Assembly (NCBI GenBank): GCA_963573385.1
Contig: CAUYLG010022243.1
Span: 62,001-126,000, forward strand
DNA length: 64,000 nt
Source of the DNA: Cacajao melanocephalus
Taxonomy: Eukaryota; Chordata; Mammalia; Primates; Pitheciidae
Reading direction: 5' to 3'
Positions 11,719 to 24,793 of this stretch are shown here, in pieces; position 1 is the first letter of the stretch; each line of letters starts with the position of its first letter. The notes under the pieces were generated by a model. It saw nothing but the letters and a program-made list of their open reading frames with translations. It was not told the DNA's origin and did not search any database. The translations under genes were made by a program, and so were the position numbers.

Positions 11719-12962
11719 CTGGGGAAAGGTCACCCTTTTCAATAGATGTTGCTGGGAAAATTAAATTGCCACATGCAGAGGAAAAAAATCTGGACCCCTA
11801 TCTCTCACCACACACAAAAATCACCTCATGATTGATTAAATACTTAAATGTATAGAATTACAACAATACTAGAGGAAAACCTAGGGAAAACTGTTCCAGA
11901 CATTGGTCTAAGAAAGGAATTTGTACTAAGACCACAAAAGCAAAAGTAAAATAAAAAATAGACAAATGAGACTTAATTAAACCAGAAAGCTTCTGTACAG
12001 CAAAAGAAATAATCAACAGAGTGAACAGAAAACCTGTAGAATGGAATAAAATACTTACAAAGTTTGCATCTGACAAGGAACTGATACTCAGATACAGGGA
12101 ACTCGAAAAACTCAACAACAAACAATCTCATTAAAAAGTGGGCAAAGAACATGGATAGATGTATAAGCGTTTTTCAAAAGAAGAAATACAAATGGCCAAT
12201 AAGCATATGAAAAGAAAGTGCTCATTATCACTAATCATCAGAGAAATATACATTAAAACCACGATGAGATATCATCTTACACCAGTTGGAATGGCTATTA
12301 CTAAAAAGATGAAAAGTAACGGATATTAGTGAGAATGTGGAGAAAAAGGAATGTTTCTACATTGGTAGGAGTGTAAATTAGTACAACCTCCATGGAAAAC
12401 AGTATGGAGATTACTCAAATAACTAAAAATAGAGCTACCACTACTGGGTATATACATAAAAGAAAAGAAATCGGCATATAAAAAAGATACCTGCACCTGT
12501 ATATTTATCGCAACCCTATCACAATGGCAAAGATATAGAATCAATCTAATTGTTCATTGACAGATGATTGGATAAAGAAAATGTGGTATATATACACAAT
12601 AGAATACTATTCAGTCACAAAAAGGGATGAAATAATGTCTTGCAGCAACACGGATGAAACTGGAGGCCTTTAAGTGAAACAACTCAGAAAGAGAAGACAA
12701 ATACTGCATGTTCTCACTTATAAGTGTGAGCTACATAATGTATACATGTGGACATCGAGTATGAACTGATATATATTAGAGACTCAGAAAGGTGGGAGGG
12801 TGGAAAACGGGTGGAAGATGAGAAATTACTTAATGGATACAATGTACATTATTTGGGTGATGGATATCATTAAAAGCCAAGACTTAACCTCCGCAAAATA
12901 CATCCATGTAGCAGAAATTGCACTGTACCCCTTACATTTATATAAGTTTAAAGAAAAATAAT
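11719..12962 (+). mobile_element. L1 3' end, primate-age (L1PB/L1PA-like)
   Basis: The plus strand follows the ORF2 C-terminal region closely: 'ccagaaagcttctgtacagc', 'tgggcaaagaacatggatag', 'gatgagatatcatcttacac', 'ggtatatatacacaatagaa', and the 3' UTR beginning 'ggtgggagggtgg'. It is 5'-truncated near 11,719 and ends in a short A-rich tail. Frameshifts and stops have destroyed the ORF2 frame, so it cannot move by itself. It is less diverged than the L1M at 3.1 kb, hence younger. Confidence 0.9.
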
Positions 12963-13984
12963 TGCCACTAGCTGTCCTTAATCTGGTCTTATGGTTTCCT
13001 GTTTGCCAGTGTCACCAGCACTCTCAATTTTTATTTTGAACCTGTTCTATCTCATTACTCTATCTTACCTGTCTGGCTCTTATGAATCTTTTGAGTCATT
13101 ACTCATTTCTTAAATAATTCTAATTTGTTTTATATAATATCATTCAATGACAAATGTTTACTAATTAACTCAGTGCTATAGTATTTCCAGTCAGTTTCAA
13201 GTGAGTATGATAGTTAACGTCATTAGTTTAGGCCATCTAATATTTGAATACCTTCTCTGTGCAATGTCCTATTTTATGATCTTCATGGAAGGCAGGAGTG
13301 GAAAGTGCTGGGTACTATTGCTTAGGGATTCTCTGCAGCTGAAGAACAGGCAAATGAACTAAGTTTCCTCAGTCATAACCATGTGCCTTAGAGATTTACT
13401 GACAATAGTAGTAGTCACAGACAGACTGAATCCTGGGACAGAAGGAGTGATGTTAAGGGTGGGATCCAGCAAGAGGTGTTAATGGTATTTGAGGTACAAG
13501 CCACAGCATTTAATGTTTAGCAGTGGTATTCTGACTGGGCCAGTCCTACAACCTAACTTTCGACATTGCTCCTGGGGTATCTCATATCAATTCTCCAACC
13601 CTCTCAATGAGCCTGTAAACTACTTGATAGCCATCAATAAACTTCTTTTCTTCTTAGTAATGTTAGAAACTTGGCTAACTAGTCTCAGCCTTTATAAAAC
13701 ATTTGGAGTGACCACAAAGAAAATACTTTGTCACTCCCATGACATTTCTTACCTTGGTCTGTGCAGAGTTGCGTAGTCGCCACAGGGTTGCAAGCCTTTT
13801 CTCCCCTCATCGCTAAGAGTCCCGGTTTATTCCTTGCACCAGGTGGATCCTGATTCCTTTCCCCTGAGGCCACTGAAACGAGGCAGCAGGATGTATCTCC
13901 TCAGGAGAGGTGATCAGCAACCCTTTCTCCAGGTGAGAATGAAGTCCTCATATAGGCCATCAAATTATTGGGAACAAATGCTTG
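12963..13984. other. Mostly unassigned; GC-richer block at about 13,715-13,930
   Basis: I cannot place this stretch. The block at about 13,715-13,930 is GC-richer and has an LTR- or leader-like look just before the LTR-like piece at 13,985, but I could not match it to a family. The 95-codon open frame at 13,489-13,776 shows no recognised motif. Confidence 0.3.
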
Positions 13985-14198
13985 GTGCTGTAAAGAAAGA
14001 TCAGCACTGAGACAAAGGATCTCTCATCAAGGCAATTTACTTTCTGCAGAAAGGGTGCTGCCCATCAGCAATCCTACCATGAGAGCACAATAAACAAAGT
14101 AAGGCAGGAATATTTACCCTTCACACATTGGTTCCTTACTGCTGTGTCCTGTGTCTGTTGGTTGGAGCTGGACCTTACAGTCTAAGCTAAACCTCTAC
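13985..14198 (+). mobile_element. ERVK-type LTR fragment (LTR13-like)
   Basis: Begins TGTAAAGAAAGATCAG after a TGC, and continues 'gtgctgcccatcagcaatcc' and 'gttggttggagctggacctt', which I associate with the 5' part of LTR13 (HML-4 group). About 210 bp survive; the rest of the LTR is missing and the next repeat follows at once. Family name is from memory. Confidence 0.4.
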
Positions 14199-14202
14199 TC
14201 TA

Positions 14203-14405
14203 GGGTTCAGCAAATGTTTCCTGTAAAGGGACAGATAGTAAATATGTTTGCTTTTTCAGGCAATACGGCCTTTATTACAACTACTCAACTCTGACATTGC
14301 ACTGCAAAAGCAGTTTACAGTAATAAACAAATGAGCACAGTATGTTCCAATAAACCTTTATTTATAAAAACAGGCAGTGAACTAGATTTGGCTTGCAGGT
14401 TGTAG
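14203..14405 (+). mobile_element. hAT-Charlie-type non-autonomous DNA transposon
   Basis: Starts GGGTTCAGCAAATG, continues 'ctgtaaagggacagatagta' and 'acaactactcaactctgaca', then CCAATAAACCTTTATTTA and ends near 'gatttggcttgcaggttgta'. This is a well-known ~200-bp mammalian element of the hAT class. No clear 8-bp target duplication was found at the edges. Confidence 0.7.
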
Positions 14406-15221
14406 CTTGTGAATGTCTGCTTTACTACTTTTATATGAGATCTTACAGTGGACTGGACTCATTGAATCTGTTGGGTGAAATCGTGCCATCCAACTGCATC
14501 CATCCCTGCCTTCTCCTTGATCAACATTTGCTAACCCTAATGAGGCTATAACCTTTCTAAGACTTAGTCACACATTGATATTATTACTTATGTTACTCTA
14601 CTTCTAACTCTTAAAATAAGTGTTTAGCTTATGAGTTTATAAAATGCAGTCTCCCTTTGACGACAGAAATACAATTTCTAAGATTCTTTAAAAATGTGAT
14701 TTATCTTTGAATGGGGAAATATAAATGCTAGTACATTCTTATGTAAAAAGACTATTTTGAATTGTTTAAATAATACCATAATAATTAGATGACAATTTTA
14801 GTTTTATGGGTATAGTATCTCTATAAGCATACTGGGAGCATCCTATATAAATGAGGATTATGAGAACCATTGAAGATATGGTACTATTAGTTTAAGAAAC
14901 AAGATTGTTATGTAATTTTGAAAGAATTAACTCTTTCAAACATAGGTTGTAATAGATTACTATTACAAGTCTGTAATGCTTAATTAAGTCATATGATTAT
15001 GGTATCTTAAGACTTAATATGATTTAATGATTAAAGTAAATATTTACTAATGTGTATGCACTGACATAGTGTTAAATTACAGGGCCCTGATTACTGGCCA
15101 ATAGACTTACAATGATAATTAATCATCATAGACACTTTATTGGTTTTTTTTTTAAATGTTTGGTCAGTTAAACCATTTAGCAAGAGTGGCAATAGAGTCC
15201 TTCAGAAAACTCTCCTGAAAG
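14406..15221. other. Unassigned AT-rich sequence
   Basis: No repeat, gene or signal recognised in about 800 bp. Confidence 0.4.
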
Positions 15222-15595
15222 ATATTTGATATTGTTTGGCTCTGTGTCCCCACCTAAATCTCATCTTGTAGCTCCCATGATCCCCACATGTTGTGGGAGG
15301 AAATCAGTGGGAGATAACTGAATCACGGGGTCAGGTCTTTCCCATGCTGTCCTCATAATAGAGAATAAGTCTCACAAGATCCAATGGCTTTAAAAATGGG
15401 TGATTCCCTGCACAAGCTCTCTTTGCCTGCTGCCATCCATGTAAGATGTGACTTGCTCCTCCTTGCCTTCTGCCATGATTGTGAGGCCTCCTGAGCCATG
15501 TGGAACTCTAAGTCCATTACAAATCTTTGTTTTGTAAATTAGCCAGTCTCAGGTATGTCTTTATCAGCAGCATGAAAATGGACTAATATAATGTT
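15222..15595 (+). mobile_element. THE1-type solo LTR (MaLR)
   Basis: The LTR proper runs from TGATATTGTTTGGC at 15,227 to about 15,590 (GACTAATATA) and matches the THE1B consensus throughout: 'cccacctaaatctcatcttg', TTGTGGGAGGAAATC, 'gatgtgacttgctcctcctt', 'ccatgattgtgaggcctcct' and 'cagtctcaggtatgtcttta'. Flanking ATATT (15,222-15,226) and ATGTT (15,591-15,595) form a likely 5-bp target duplication with one mismatch. No internal MaLR region is present, so it is a solo LTR. THE1 is restricted to primates. Confidence 0.92.
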
Positions 15596-15996
15596 GCATT
15601 GCTTATGATGAGATTCTTTGTTCTGAATAAAGCAGGCTCTATTCTGATTTGAAAAGAAGGCAACTTAGGATGACACCATATGAAATTCTCTTCTGAAGCC
15701 ATTTTATGTATGTCAGTATCCCTGTCTACCTACCTTAAGTAATAACATTTTTTAATAACCTAATCAACAAGAGAAGCTGTTTACTATTGGTGTGAGACAA
15801 TTCTTCATTGGTTTCTCATACTTCTGTGCTTCTTGTGAGCACCTGGAGAGCAGTATCTTACATACAGCCTTTTCCTTAACGATATTTCCAAGGATGTTTG
15901 TATAGCAAACAGCCTTAGAAGATGCAGCAAAAGGCAGATTTGTTTACACTTTAGGATAATAAAGATAATGTCTTCCTTCAAGGCAAAAGTCAGGCT
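15596..15996. other. Unassigned sequence
   Basis: No feature recognised. Confidence 0.4.
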
Positions 15997-16124
15997 AGGG
16001 TTTCTCTATGTTGGTCAGGCAGGTCATTTCTCCAGGTTGAATTCCCAACCTCAGGTGATCTACCCGCCTCAGCCTTCCAAAGTGCTGGAATTATAGATGT
16101 GAGTCACTGTACCCAACCGCAATA
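15997..16124 (-). mobile_element. Alu left-arm fragment (FLAM/Alu)
   Basis: Plus strand reads the reverse complement of an Alu start: GGGTTTCTCTATGTTGGTCAGG, CCTCAGGTGATCTACCCGCC, CCAAAGTGCTGGAATTA and 'gtgagtcactgtacccaacc'. Only about 125 bp are present, lacking the right arm and the A tail. Confidence 0.85.
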
Positions 16125-16269
16125 AAATTTTTAAACTACTTTTTGGACAACAAAACTAACTTATTTGACTTCTTAACATGTAATTCATGCTTTATTCAAA
16201 AATTATTTTGTCTTTTAATGAAGGCATATTAATATGATCACAAGCAAGATGAGGGTAAAACAAACAAAC

Positions 16270-16725
16270 AATAAAAGCATATTATGTGCAAAGTTCTCTA
16301 CAAAGTGTTATGAATAAAAAGTAGCATCATTCCTACCTTCAGATAAATGAAAATTCAGTGGAGAGACAGACATTTAAGTGAGCATATAAATATACATTTC
16401 TAAGTATTATAATAAGAGTATATAACAAGAGCTATTGGACAATTGAAGGTCTGATTCTGCCCAGGAGAAAGAGCTTTTACAGAGGATTCCGCTTAGACAT
16501 GGAGTATGGAAATACTTTTCTAGAAAGAGAAGAGAAAGAAAAGATTTCAGGCATGGAAAACAGCGCACTGGCAGAATTTATTTAGTATTGCAAAAGCTAT
16601 ACCACCCATGGAAGAAGCCACATAGGTCTGCTAATGTTGTATTCCAAGGAAAGAAGATTTAATTTTTTTCTGGAAGTCAATGAGGAGTAATTAAAGGATT
16701 TTGAGAAGAAGAGTCACATGCTCTG
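16270..16725 (-). mobile_element. L2 fragment, antisense, left part of an interrupted copy
   Basis: The text follows the reverse complement of L2: '...cagtggagagacagacattt', a 'gtattataataagagtatat' analogue, then 'aaaggattttgagaagaaga' followed by GTCACATGCTCT, matching the L2 antisense segment ending in TGACATGATCTG. Divergence is high, as expected. A similar antisense L2 piece resumes at 17,290 after an MLT1 LTR and a short sense-oriented L2 piece. Confidence 0.55.
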
Positions 16726-16730
16726 TATCC

Positions 16731-17094
16731 TTCTATTATGGACTGAAGTGCATCCCCCTAAAATTTACATTTCGATTTGACTTCATTTGGAGACAGAGCC
16801 TTTAAAGAAGTAATTAAGGTTAAATGAGGTCATAAGAGTGGCACTCTAATTCATTAGGACTTGTGTCCTTTTTGCAAGAGAGACACCAGGAAGGGGACGT
16901 GTGCAGAAAAAAAGGCCTGTGGGAACACAGGAAGAAGGCAACTATCTGCAAGCCAAGGAGAAAGGCCTCAGAAAGAACTAACCTTGCTGGCATCCTGATC
17001 TTAAAGGCTCCAGAACTGTGACAAAATAGCTTTCTATTGTTTAAGCCAAACAGTGTGTTGTACTTAGTTATGCTAGTGCTAACAAACTAATATA
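16731..17094 (+). mobile_element. MLT1-type LTR (MaLR)
   Basis: Starts TTATGGACTGAAGTGCATCC, then 'ggagacagagcctttaaaga', 'taattaaggttaaatgaggt', CTTGTGTCCTTTTTGCAAG and 'gctccagaactgtgacaaaa', ending ACAAACTAATATA. This is the MLT1A/MLT1B pattern in sense orientation. It sits between pieces of antisense L2, so it probably inserted into L2 sequence. Confidence 0.88.
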
Positions 17095-17099
17095 CTCTC

Positions 17100-17285
17100 T
17101 TTATTATTTTTCACAGGACTTATCAGAATGTGACATATCTTACATGTATTTTATTGTGTACTGTCTTAAAATACATATTTCATCAGAGCAGGGGCTTTCT
17201 GTTGTTATTACTCACTGAGGCGTCTGCAATGCCTAAAACACATAGCTGGTGTTCTTTTAGTATTTCTTGAGTAAATCAATAGAAT
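17100..17285 (+). mobile_element. L2 3' end (LINE-2)
   Basis: Matches the L2 3' terminus: 'catcagagcaggggctttct', 'ttattactcactgaggcgtc', 'aatgcctaaaacacatagct' and a run resembling GGTGCTCAATAAATATTTG. Sense orientation, opposite to the L2 fragments on either side, so it is a separate copy or an inverted piece. Confidence 0.6.
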
Positions 17286-17289
17286 CCAC

Positions 17290-17725
17290 ATGGAATATGA
17301 ATTACCGTCAAAACAGCTCAAGATGGGAGGCAGAATACTCACTAGTGGCAATCACAATACACAAATGTGAGATTATGATGCCTGATTAGACATTCTTTGA
17401 GACAGGAATATGGAAATAGGTTTGAAGGAGTTAAGGAATTGATTTTAGAACACTTCAAATTTGAGATGCCAGTAAGACATCCACATGGAGCTGTCTAGTG
17501 AACAGTTGGAAATGTGACTCCGGGGTTCTGATGGGAAAACTTGGCTAAATGTAAGCATTAGAGTCATGAGCAAGTAAGTATTAGATAAAGCATGGTCAAA
17601 ATTGAGATCCCACAGGGAAGTTAACTGCAAAGACTGAGAATGCATTCCTTTAAAATTCCATCTACAGGGAGGGCAGAAAAAGAACCTAAGATTAAGGAAC
17701 CAGAGGAGAACAAGGAGAAAGAATA
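17290..17725 (-). mobile_element. L2 fragment, antisense, right part
   Basis: Contains 'tttgagatgccagtaagaca' followed by TCCACATGGAGCTG, the diagnostic antisense L2 segment, then 'aacagttggaaatgtgactc' and 'cattagagtcatgagcaagt'. In sense this region of L2 lies upstream of the reverse-transcriptase C-terminal motifs. Confidence 0.65.
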
Positions 17726-19678
17726 ACCAGGATCAATGAGTGATCATTTCTTTTTCAGGAAAATGTCTGTATAGTTTAATAAAGCAGAGGATATCTAATT
17801 GGTCAATCTTTCAGTTGTAAGGGAAAATCTTCTGGGAAAATTTCTGTAACATGGTTTAGCCCGGCTTGGAAGTGAAAAAGAACAAATTACATTTTCTTGG
17901 ATCTTGAGAGATTATGTAATCTCATTATGTTAGGTTAGCTATAAAAGAAGGCCATTTAGAAGATTCAACTACAGTCCAAATGACCAAATCTTCACTTCAG
18001 AAAACTTGAATTACTTCAAGCCAAATGGGCAGTGGAGAAATCATTTCATGTATCTATTTAAAATCAGAATTGTTTTTTCAGTGTGTTCATAACATTCTGT
18101 CCTAGGACTAACTGTGAAATTCTTAAGCATCAAACCTCATAAAAGCCATTCTCTTAGATTGATGTTCACAGCATATCATCTGGAGAAGGTCAGCTCTCTC
18201 AAATAGAAGGACTAAGCAAATGAAAATAGACTCAGTGAAGAAAGAGAATAAATGTTTTGAGTAAGTTAGTCAAGCTTGGAGACATGAAAATCAGAGTAGC
18301 TTCATGAAAGAATATCTCACAAGGTCTGTCTGTATCAGGAACTCAAGACATCCTTCTTTGAGAGCCAAAGAGAATTCGCTCCAACTGAGATGGATATTTG
18401 AATACTGTCCTTTTGGATCTCCTATGCCAGTTGCCTGGTGAAGGCACAAAATGTCTTAATTGTAACATCTTTTTTCCCAAAGTTGACCCATCTATTTTCA
18501 TGCCAGCTTTGCCTTTCATTTACTCATTTTATTAATACACTATTTACTGATGACATTTGGCCAGAATTTTGTTAAAATTGAACTACTTTTGTTTTCCTGG
18601 TCCTTTTCTGCCCCTGACATCAAACCTGTCATTTCTATAGAATTCTACTATTTTGACATGCCATGACCCCATGATCTTGACTTTGTCCCTAATTCTTGCC
18701 CCTATATTAAATTATCTTAGTATTTTTAGTCTCTCTACCTCTCTCACATTGTGTCCACAATATCTGTTCATTGTTATTGATCTAAGATTAGACTTCCACT
18801 GAGATTATTTTGGTAAGTGTTTTTCAAAGACAGCACTACATAAAAAGTGGTAGACAAAATTATTGTTGGCTCTTTGCCATGAGAAAAAATACAGAGTTTT
18901 CCACAAATACCAACTCAGACCTCATAATGTTTCTGTCAAATGAGGTGTGAAACAATCACAGATATACATCAGCCAACAGAGTATGGGTGTTTTATTTTAC
19001 CAGAAACATGATAATAGCCATGCTTTAAATCATGAAACTCTGAATGTTTGAGTTCATGGATCAGTGAAGTTTTTTTTTTGTTTTTGTTTTTTGTTTTTTT
19101 AATAAATTGCAGGCAAAGTTTCAAGGTTATTAGTAGATCTGTGTTTGTAACACCATAATATTTTTATTATTGGAATATAATGCTTATAATTTTAGTGTTT
19201 TTGAAGACAGGGCTACTGAAATTTGTCCCAATAAATACCCCAACAAAACAGGGTGGCTATTTTGAATTGGAAAATAGTGTAATCTCTGAAGTGTATCATC
19301 AGATTTTTTAGATTGCTGCAGTACTTCTGCTATCTCTTCCAATGTTTCCACACTTAACTATAAAGGATTCTTTGTTATTATTATATGGGAATTTGTGTTG
19401 CAATGTTAGCCCTTTTTAAGATCAGAGATTTTTCAATTTGAGTTGCCTCTGTGTTATCACATCACACCTGCTCCTTTCAATTCATTATGCCTATGAATTA
19501 TACATAGGCATAATTCATTTGTAGTTACTATATCAATTTATAAAATATGGGCTTGACATGTAAAATTTCTTAAATTGCTTATTTTTATCATCTGATAACA
19601 CTAATTTTTAATGACACTCTAGGATGTCTACTCTGGATCCCTCGATGTTTTTCTTGGATTAATTTAAGAAAAAACTGA
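17726..19678. other. Mostly unassigned DNA
   Basis: Nothing supportable except a T/G-rich simple tract (19,070-19,101) and a perfect 12-bp inverted repeat at 19,484-19,514. Confidence 0.4.
19070..19101. repeat. T-rich simple tract with G interruptions
   Basis: Low-complexity run of T broken by four G residues. Confidence 0.85.
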
Positions 19679-20689
<1,011 letters not shown>

Positions 20690-20835
20690 TTTAAGTTATT
20701 TTTTTCAGCTTTATTAAGGTATAATTGAAGGTATACATTGCAAAATGATTAAATCCAGCTAATTAATATATCTGTCACCTCACATACTAATCTTCTGTGT
20801 TGAGAACATTTAAGATCTACTTGAAAATTGCCAAC
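20690..20835 (-). mobile_element. L1 3' UTR fragment, antisense
   Basis: 'aaaatgattaaatccagcta', 'atatatctgtcacctcacat' and 'gttgagaacatttaagatct' match the antisense of L1M/L1P 3' UTR text. It is about 145 bp with no tail. Confidence 0.65.
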
Positions 20836-23800
20836 AGAACTTTATTTTCTAAATGCAACTAATTTTATGCTATATATAGGCAGCTGAAATTTTGAGGAAT
20901 ATATTTGAGACTTCATTGTTTCTGACATGTCACTGAATCAGTGGCAAGAATGACAATACCTGTCATCTCCATGAAAAGGAGAGAAATTGTAAAGTATTCT
21001 ATTTTTTATCTAAGGATTGCTTCTTTCCAAAGGCAATATAAACTAAGATATTGAGGAACCCCAAAACTTAATATAGCATACTGTTTTTTTCATTCAAAAT
21101 GCCCAATAATTGTTTTAATTTTTGCTGCTTATTATTTATTAAATGACAGAGTTTATATTATCAAAATTAAATCTAAACTCTGAGGAGCAATCCCAGGCAA
21201 ATGTGAATTAGCAGGCAGCATCCTACCTAATGGAAATGTCGGCTGAATGTGAATAGTTTCAAGTTCCTATGAGTACTACAAATGAACAGCTATTTTAGGG
21301 CCAATATTCAACTAAGGTATTATACCTATACTTCTGCTTTGCTCTGAAAGAAGAAATGCATGCAATATAAATATCCAATTACAGAATCTACAGGGCAAAT
21401 CTACTGAGCCCTAGGACTGCTAAAGTTGAGTTTAGGCTACTGGCCTTGGGTAAATCAAAATTTAGCAAAGAGACTTAAAATCTTTTTGAATATGAAACAA
21501 ACGACCCTAAAAATTCACACATGAGCTAAGTTAAGTAAAGGTTTGTTTGTTTTGTGTATAGAGGCAGGAATCTGAGAAGAGAGAAAATTTCAGGTCAAAT
21601 GTTGGCAACACTTGGGAGTTTCGAAACTCCAGGATATTGACAAATACACAATGCTTCTCTGAGAGTTCTACATGGGGCTCAGGAAGTGTAGGTGACCATT
21701 GATGTGGTAGTGACAACAACTGCACGAAGCAATCTGCTTTATGTTTTGAACTTGAGATGTTTGGTTAGGAAGAAATGCAAGCTAAAAGTTGAACTCTGAA
21801 TTTTACCCATTGGATATGATTGTTGAATGTTATCAAAGGGGTTTGACGAAAATCATCATTATTTTTCTTGAGTGAATTACCTTTTTGCAATGAATTTTAG
21901 TTTGAGGAGAGACTATTTCCTAGCAGAAATGTTGGATACAAAATGCATTAAATTAATTGCAAATGAAGTTAAACACAATCTGCAGTGTTGTATACTTATG
22001 GGCACTGAGGCAGATGAGGATATACTTCAACAGGAGGTAAAACAAATAAGCATTTGATCCGAGGTTCTGAGAATTCCTGAAAGTTTTAGCTCTGAGTGCT
22101 CCACCTCTCCGCCAGACTGAGATTAAGCCTTTGGGTTAAGTATGGTGGGCTGAGTGTCCTGACTGCCCACATTTGAACCACTTTGGTAATTTCTGCAGAA
22201 CTCAAATGCTTCTACTGCTGCTTGGAAGAGAAAGAAAAAACCACTTTTAATCCTGAAAATTAATTCCTTGGCTTTCCTCTTGTCCTGCTTATCAACTCAT
22301 TTAAAGCTAAGAAAATTTTTCTTAAAATACATATTTTGTGATGGAGGGTAAAGATGACACCCCAAAAAATCAGAAAGAAAAGGAATAAATGCAGTGTAAG
22401 AAAGAAATCACCAATAATCACCTAACTTAGAGAAAACAGTCTCATTTCAGCTTCAAAAGCTGGAATGGTACCCTAGAACCTAATGCATAGGCAACAGGAA
22501 AATGAAAAAAACTAAATAGAAAGTGATGTTTTGTGGGTTTGTTATCTTTAGTATGTAATTCATTTCATATAATAAATATATAATTCATTTTACTTTTATT
22601 AAATAATTTATAATCAATTTACTTTTTAGTATATAATTCGTTTACTTTCATGTTTTTATAATTCAACTTTTGAAATGGCTGTAAAAGCCAACTTGCAAGA
22701 TTTCTGAAAGTTGAGCAATTAGCTCTCTCTTCAGCAATCTGGAGTAGACCATTTACACATATACCACCCCCACCCCCACTCCGCCATCATTCCCCACACT
22801 ACCCCAAGTGCAGATAAGGAAGGAGACAGAGCTCGAAAGATAGAGTTCCCAGATTGTGTGGAAAGAACCAATATGTTGTCTGGAAAAAAAGAAAATCTCC
22901 AAGTGAAAAGTGAGGTGTTTTAGCCACGTGAGCCTCAACTTTGAGGGGGAACAAAACACCTTCTTTCCTTCTGATTATTATGACTTCTCCCAGAACCCTA
23001 AGTGAGAGGCCATTCATGAACCACATTGAAGGAATCATGTTTTATAAGGTTATGTGAATTGTGGAACAATACCCATGGCTCTCTAAGCTGATTTAATTCA
23101 CTAGAACAAATTTTTGAAATGGATAAAAAGGGCTTTTATTTGTGGTAGAAATTATGTTTTAAAATGACAAGTCCCTGACTGCTACCAGATCCCACTCTTC
23201 AGCCTGAAAATGAGCTCCTATAAATAACTGAAATCTGAGAGAATAGAATCAATTTCAGAGTGTTTGTGTATCTGCTATACTTATCTTTGTGTGTTTCCTT
23301 ATAATCTTTCAGTGTCTAGACATATTTATTTCAGTAAATTAGAATATGAGTTGACTTCTATTTGTGAAACATATGAAATGATGTGAATTGGATGAAAAAT
23401 GTGTTATCAATTAAAATTTCATTCATGAAATTCTATACAACATGTTCATAACATAAATAGCTGCTTGTTTTAATTTTCTCAAGTTAAATTAAAATGAATC
23501 CCAGTAAAACTGAGGCTGTAAAATATTTTATCATGTATTTTATGCTGATAGTGAACGCAGCAAAATATGTGTAGAATAGCACACCAGGTTCGGACTCTAA
23601 ATATTTCTCAAGCAGCATCTGTTACACAGACATTTATAAAGATTCTGCGTCAATATTGTATACCGTCTAACTTAAGAGGCAGTTCTTTGATGCTGTCATT
23701 GTTGATTATTGTAACCTCAGTTATCCTTCTCTGACCTTGTTTATTTCTAGTTAATAGTGTTCTCTCTTCTTTTTTTGTTCAGTTTACTTGCTAATTTTTT

Positions 23801-24518
23801 TCATAATATCCTGTACATTCAGAGTTTAAAAAAATCAGATCAGCAAAAATGTCAGATTTCTTTTTTAGTATTATATATGACTTTTTTTCCTTTTTTGCAA
23901 AAAACTTAAAATGTATTTACTTTTAGAAAGAATTGCAGTTAATCATGAGTTATTCCTTGGCACAAATTGACAGGAGGTGTAAAGGCTCTGTGTCTGTACA
24001 GGAAGTGCCAGCTTTGTGAGGCAGGTCATGTTTGCCGTTGAGCTAACACCCAACTTCAAGCTGAGAATGCCCAGAAGGCATTCACTTCTAAAGGTGGAGA
24101 CAACTTCTAAGATGAATACATCTTGAAACTCCAAAAGAATCAGCTGTTATGGTGGAATGATAGGCCATGGGGCTATTTTGATGATGGGGCCCTAGTGACA
24201 GCCACTTAATTGAAATAAAACTAACAGTCCGTTATTGCAAATGAGGTCTCCCTTGCCTGAGACCCAGTTCTGTGACTACTGAGCTGAACTGGCTAGAACT
24301 CAGTGAGGAGTGAGGTGGGGAAAGGTGTCAAAGCACATTAGTAGAGGTTAGCCTGTTTGTCTTTCTGCATAATCATGTTAACTCGCACTTTCCAGGTTCA
24401 TAAAATGAGCATTTCCTAATTATTTTTTTAGTTATCAGTATACTTTTTTAATGATCTATGTTGCAGTGACTATGCCTACAGCTGATTGCTATTATGTTCC
24501 CATGGCTGGCATAAAAAT
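20836..24518. other. Unassigned AT-rich DNA
   Basis: About 3.7 kb where I recognise no repeat or gene. An AT-rich patch at 22,552-22,652 contains repeated TAATTC(A/G)TTT-like units. A C-rich patch lies at about 22,762-22,790. Open frames reach 79 codons and have no motif. Confidence 0.4.
22552..22652. repeat. Degenerate AT-rich repeated motif
   Basis: A unit like TAATTCATTTTACTTT recurs at about 22,581, 22,611 and 22,634, with a partial fourth copy at 22,556. Copies are imperfect and unevenly spaced. Confidence 0.5.
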
Positions 24519-24793
24519 ACAGCTCTGGGTTCAAGACCAGGCTGGGCAACATAGTGAGACGCCCATCTCTATCAACAATGAAAAAAAAAAAAAAGCAAAA
24601 GCCCCAGCCACTCAGGAGGCTGAGACAGGAATACTGCTTGAGCCCAGGAGTTCAAGACCTCCTATGCAGTTTCTCTGTTGCATTAACTTACTATGCTCTG
24701 ATGGCACTGCATTCCAGCCTGGGTAACAGAGCAAGACCTTGTCTCTGAAAAACAAAAACAAAAACAAAAACAAAACAAAAAAACAACTCTGGG
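24519..24793 (+). mobile_element. Alu (AluJ-like, 5'-truncated) carrying a foreign ~30-bp segment
   Basis: The element (24,530-24,782) starts inside the left arm ('ttcaagaccaggctgggcaa'), has a long A-rich middle, a right arm with CACTCAGGAGGCTGAGACAG and a CAAAAA-type tail. ACAGCTCTGGG at 24,519-24,529 and ACAACTCTGGG at 24,783-24,793 form its target duplication with one mismatch. Between the AGGAGTTCAAG and GCACTGCATTCCAGCC landmarks of the right arm, Alu text is replaced by a longer non-Alu sequence. Its first 31 bp (24,654-24,684) are identical to 27,870-27,900. Confidence 0.88.

Noticed and set aside
13489..13930. Retroviral leader or gag-like region before the LTR13-like piece
   Set aside because: GC content and position are suggestive, but I could find no motif that supports it.
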